In this document: one piece after another, positions 50,860 to 52,103 of the stretch
Layout of the letters: every line of letters begins with the position of its first letter
Position numbering within the stretch: position 1 is the first letter of the stretch
Source: CAYWHE01 sp964458125
GTDB taxonomy: Bacteria > Bacteroidota > Bacteroidia > AKYH767-A > OLB10
NCBI GenBank assembly: GCA_964458125.1
Contig: CAYWHE010000001.1
Location: 1 to 52,103, forward strand
DNA: 52,103 bases
Direction: 5' to 3'
Program-made: the position numbers and the translations under genes
The notes under the pieces: generated by a model
Told to the model about the DNA's origin: nothing
Databases searched by the model: none
Seen by the model: only the letters and a program-made list of their open reading frames with translations

Positions 50860-50877
50860 GAACCGAAGAACCGGTTC
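50860..50877 (+). terminator. Possible short hairpin between convergent NUDIX and aminotransferase genes
   Basis: GAACCG and CGGTTC form a 6-bp stem around a 6-base loop within the 35-base gap between the two stops. No T-run follows, so termination here is doubtful. Confidence 0.3.
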
Positions 50878-50891
50878 ACCAGGCCATCAAC

Positions 50892-52103
50892 TCATCCGGC
50901 CTGAATGGTGGCCGGGACAACAGGATTCTGAACCCTGCCGGGATATTTTTTTAATGCCTGTGAAAGGCAAACCATTGCTTTTGTTAAGGATTCACGGTTT
51001 AACACATAGGCTATTCTGACCTGTTTCTTACCGGATTCAGGATTTGAATAAAAACCCGTTGCCGGCGCCAGCATGACGGTCTGATTTTCATAAGCAAAAT
51101 CTTCCAGCAGCCATTGGCAGAATTTATCCGAATCATCAACCGGCAATTGTGCCATGCAATAAAATGCGCCACTGGGCATGGGGCAATAAACACCTTCCAT
51201 TTTGTTGAGAGCTTCCACCACCAGATTCCGCCTGGAAATATATTCCGTTTTAACCTTTTCGAAATAAGAGTCCGGGGTATCGATAGCCGCTTCGGCGCCA
51301 ATCTGACCGAATGTCGGGGGACTCAGCCTGGCCTGGGCAAATTTAAGTGCGGATGACATGACGTCTTTATTCCTCGAAATCAGGGCACCAATCCTGGCTC
51401 CGCAGGCGCTGTAACGCTTGGAGATGGAATCCAGCAATACGATGTGCTGGTCCATTCCGGTCATGTGCATCACGGACGAATAAGGCCTGGCATCGTAACA
51501 AAACTCCCGGTATACCTCGTCTGAAAAAAGAAACAGGTCGTGCTTTAAAACCAGTTCCTTCAGTGATTCCAGTTCCCGGCTTGAATACAGGTAGCCCGTT
51601 GGGTTGCTGGGATTACAAATCATGATGGCCCTGGTCTTTGCCGTGATGATTTTTTCAAATTCGCTGATGGGCGGCAGCGCAAACCCGGTTTCAATGGTGC
51701 TGATGACCGGCCTCACGGTCACATCAGCCTGGCAGGAAAACCCGTTATAATTTGCGTAAAATGGTTCCGGGATGATGATTTCATCACCGGGGTTGAGGCA
51801 GCTCATCATGGCAATTTCAATAGCCTCCGACCCCCCACAGGTCACCATGATATCGGTATAATCGAGGAATATGCCGTATTTCTGATAGTAGGTAACGAGT
51901 TTTTTCCGGTAGGACTCGATCCCGGCCGAATGGCTGTATTCCACCACTTTCAGGTGATTATTCCGGATCGCCTGCAGCATGGATTCGGGTGTTTCGATAT
52001 CGGGCTGCCCGATATTGATATGATAAATGATTTTACCATCCTTTTTGGCTTTTTCCGCAAAGTGCACCAGTTTACGGATGGGTGAAGGAGGCATTTTAAG
52101 CCC
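50892..52103 (-). CDS. Class I/II PLP-dependent aminotransferase, 5' end outside the window
   Basis: This is a fold-type I aminotransferase. The catalytic Lys lies in LDSISKRYSACGARIGAL, preceded by CNPSNPTGYLYS and SDEVYREFCYD (the PLP-contacting Asn-Pro and Asp/Tyr regions); the late Arg in KKQVRIAYVL binds the substrate carboxylate. NIGQPDIETPE near the N-terminus and PPSPIRKLV are typical of an aspartate/aromatic aminotransferase subgroup in Bacteroidota. An ATG occurs at 52094, but the frame stays open to the window edge (GLK before MPPSPI), where relatives have more residues, so the true start is probably outside. The amino donor is unknown. Confidence 0.9.
   Translation of the reverse strand, partial: GLKMPPSPIRKLVHFAEKAKKDGKIIYHINIGQPDIETPESMLQAIRNNHLKVVEYSHSAGIESYRKKLVTYYQKYGIFLDYTDIMVTCGGSEAIEIAMMSCLNPGDEIIIPEPFYANYNGFSCQADVTVRPVISTIETGFALPPISEFEKIITAKTRAIMICNPSNPTGYLYSSRELESLKELVLKHDLFLFSDEVYREFCYDARPYSSVMHMTGMDQHIVLLDSISKRYSACGARIGALISRNKDVMSSALKFAQARLSPPTFGQIGAEAAIDTPDSYFEKVKTEYISRRNLVVEALNKMEGVYCPMPSGAFYCMAQLPVDDSDKFCQWLLEDFAYENQTVMLAPATGFYSNPESGKKQVRIAYVLNRESLTKAMVCLSQALKKYPGRVQNPVVPATIQAG

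Noticed and set aside
1..52103. tRNA, rRNA or other known RNA genes
   Set aside because: No cloverleaf-like element with a TTC-containing T-arm or rRNA-like sequence was recognised by eye; a covariance search was not possible here.

Overview
The window is an almost fully coding stretch of a chromosome from the phylum Bacteroidota. Four things support this. Two large exported proteins end in type IX secretion C-terminal domains. Several genes carry the phylum's TTG-N19/20-TAnnTTTG promoter and few have strong Shine-Dalgarno sites. The division and cell-wall (dcw) cluster has the Bacteroidota layout, without murF, murB or ddl. Several family-typical neighbourhoods (ftsH/rsfS/birA, pyrE/NUDIX) also fit. 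A Chitinophagales or Sphingobacteriales-like lineage is possible, but I cannot place it below phylum. No rRNA, tRNA, CRISPR array, insertion sequence or prophage was recognised.

Layout. 1-2832: the end of an unknown gene, then a coupled pair of M16 peptidases (one with the zinc motif, one without). 2977-8568: a 1863-residue repeat-built surface protein, closed by a clear terminator. 8772-12273: a di-haem cytochrome c peroxidase, divergent from a carotenoid pair (crtI-crtB). 12385-15761: a TMEM175-type channel, two GNAT acetyltransferases and an Nramp-like transporter with altered metal-site motifs. 16294-24558: DNA repair (recQ-mpg; pcrA/uvrD), a TPR lipid- or periplasm-directed protein and a second repeat-built secreted protein. 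24563-26467: a UbiD-family decarboxylase.

26577-43690 (minus strand): one compact dcw operon, mraZ-rsmH-ftsL-ftsI-murE-mraY-murD-ftsW-murG-murC-ftsQ-ftsA-[exported amidase-like protein]-ftsZ-yqeY. It starts at a promoter overlapped by three 10-bp-spaced repeats that look like MraZ boxes, and ends at a strong hairpin terminator. The genes take UDP-MurNAc through stem-peptide addition (MurC, MurD, MurE), lipid I and II (MraY, MurG), and septal polymerisation and crosslinking (FtsW, FtsI), together with the FtsZ/FtsA ring and the FtsQ/FtsL scaffold.

43909-52103: cdsA, a DUF2007 protein, an orphan LutC-like protein, ftsH and rsfS on the minus strand; birA on plus; an SRPBCC protein and pyrE on minus; a NUDIX hydrolase on plus; and an aminotransferase truncated by the window end.

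The most unusual item is the gene between ftsA and ftsZ. It encodes a signal-peptide protein that resembles N-acetylmuramoyl-L-alanine amidase (Amidase_3) but appears to have lost zinc ligands. A periplasmic pseudo-amidase wired into the division operon is the best candidate here for something undescribed. Positions of short motifs were counted by eye and may be off by a base.
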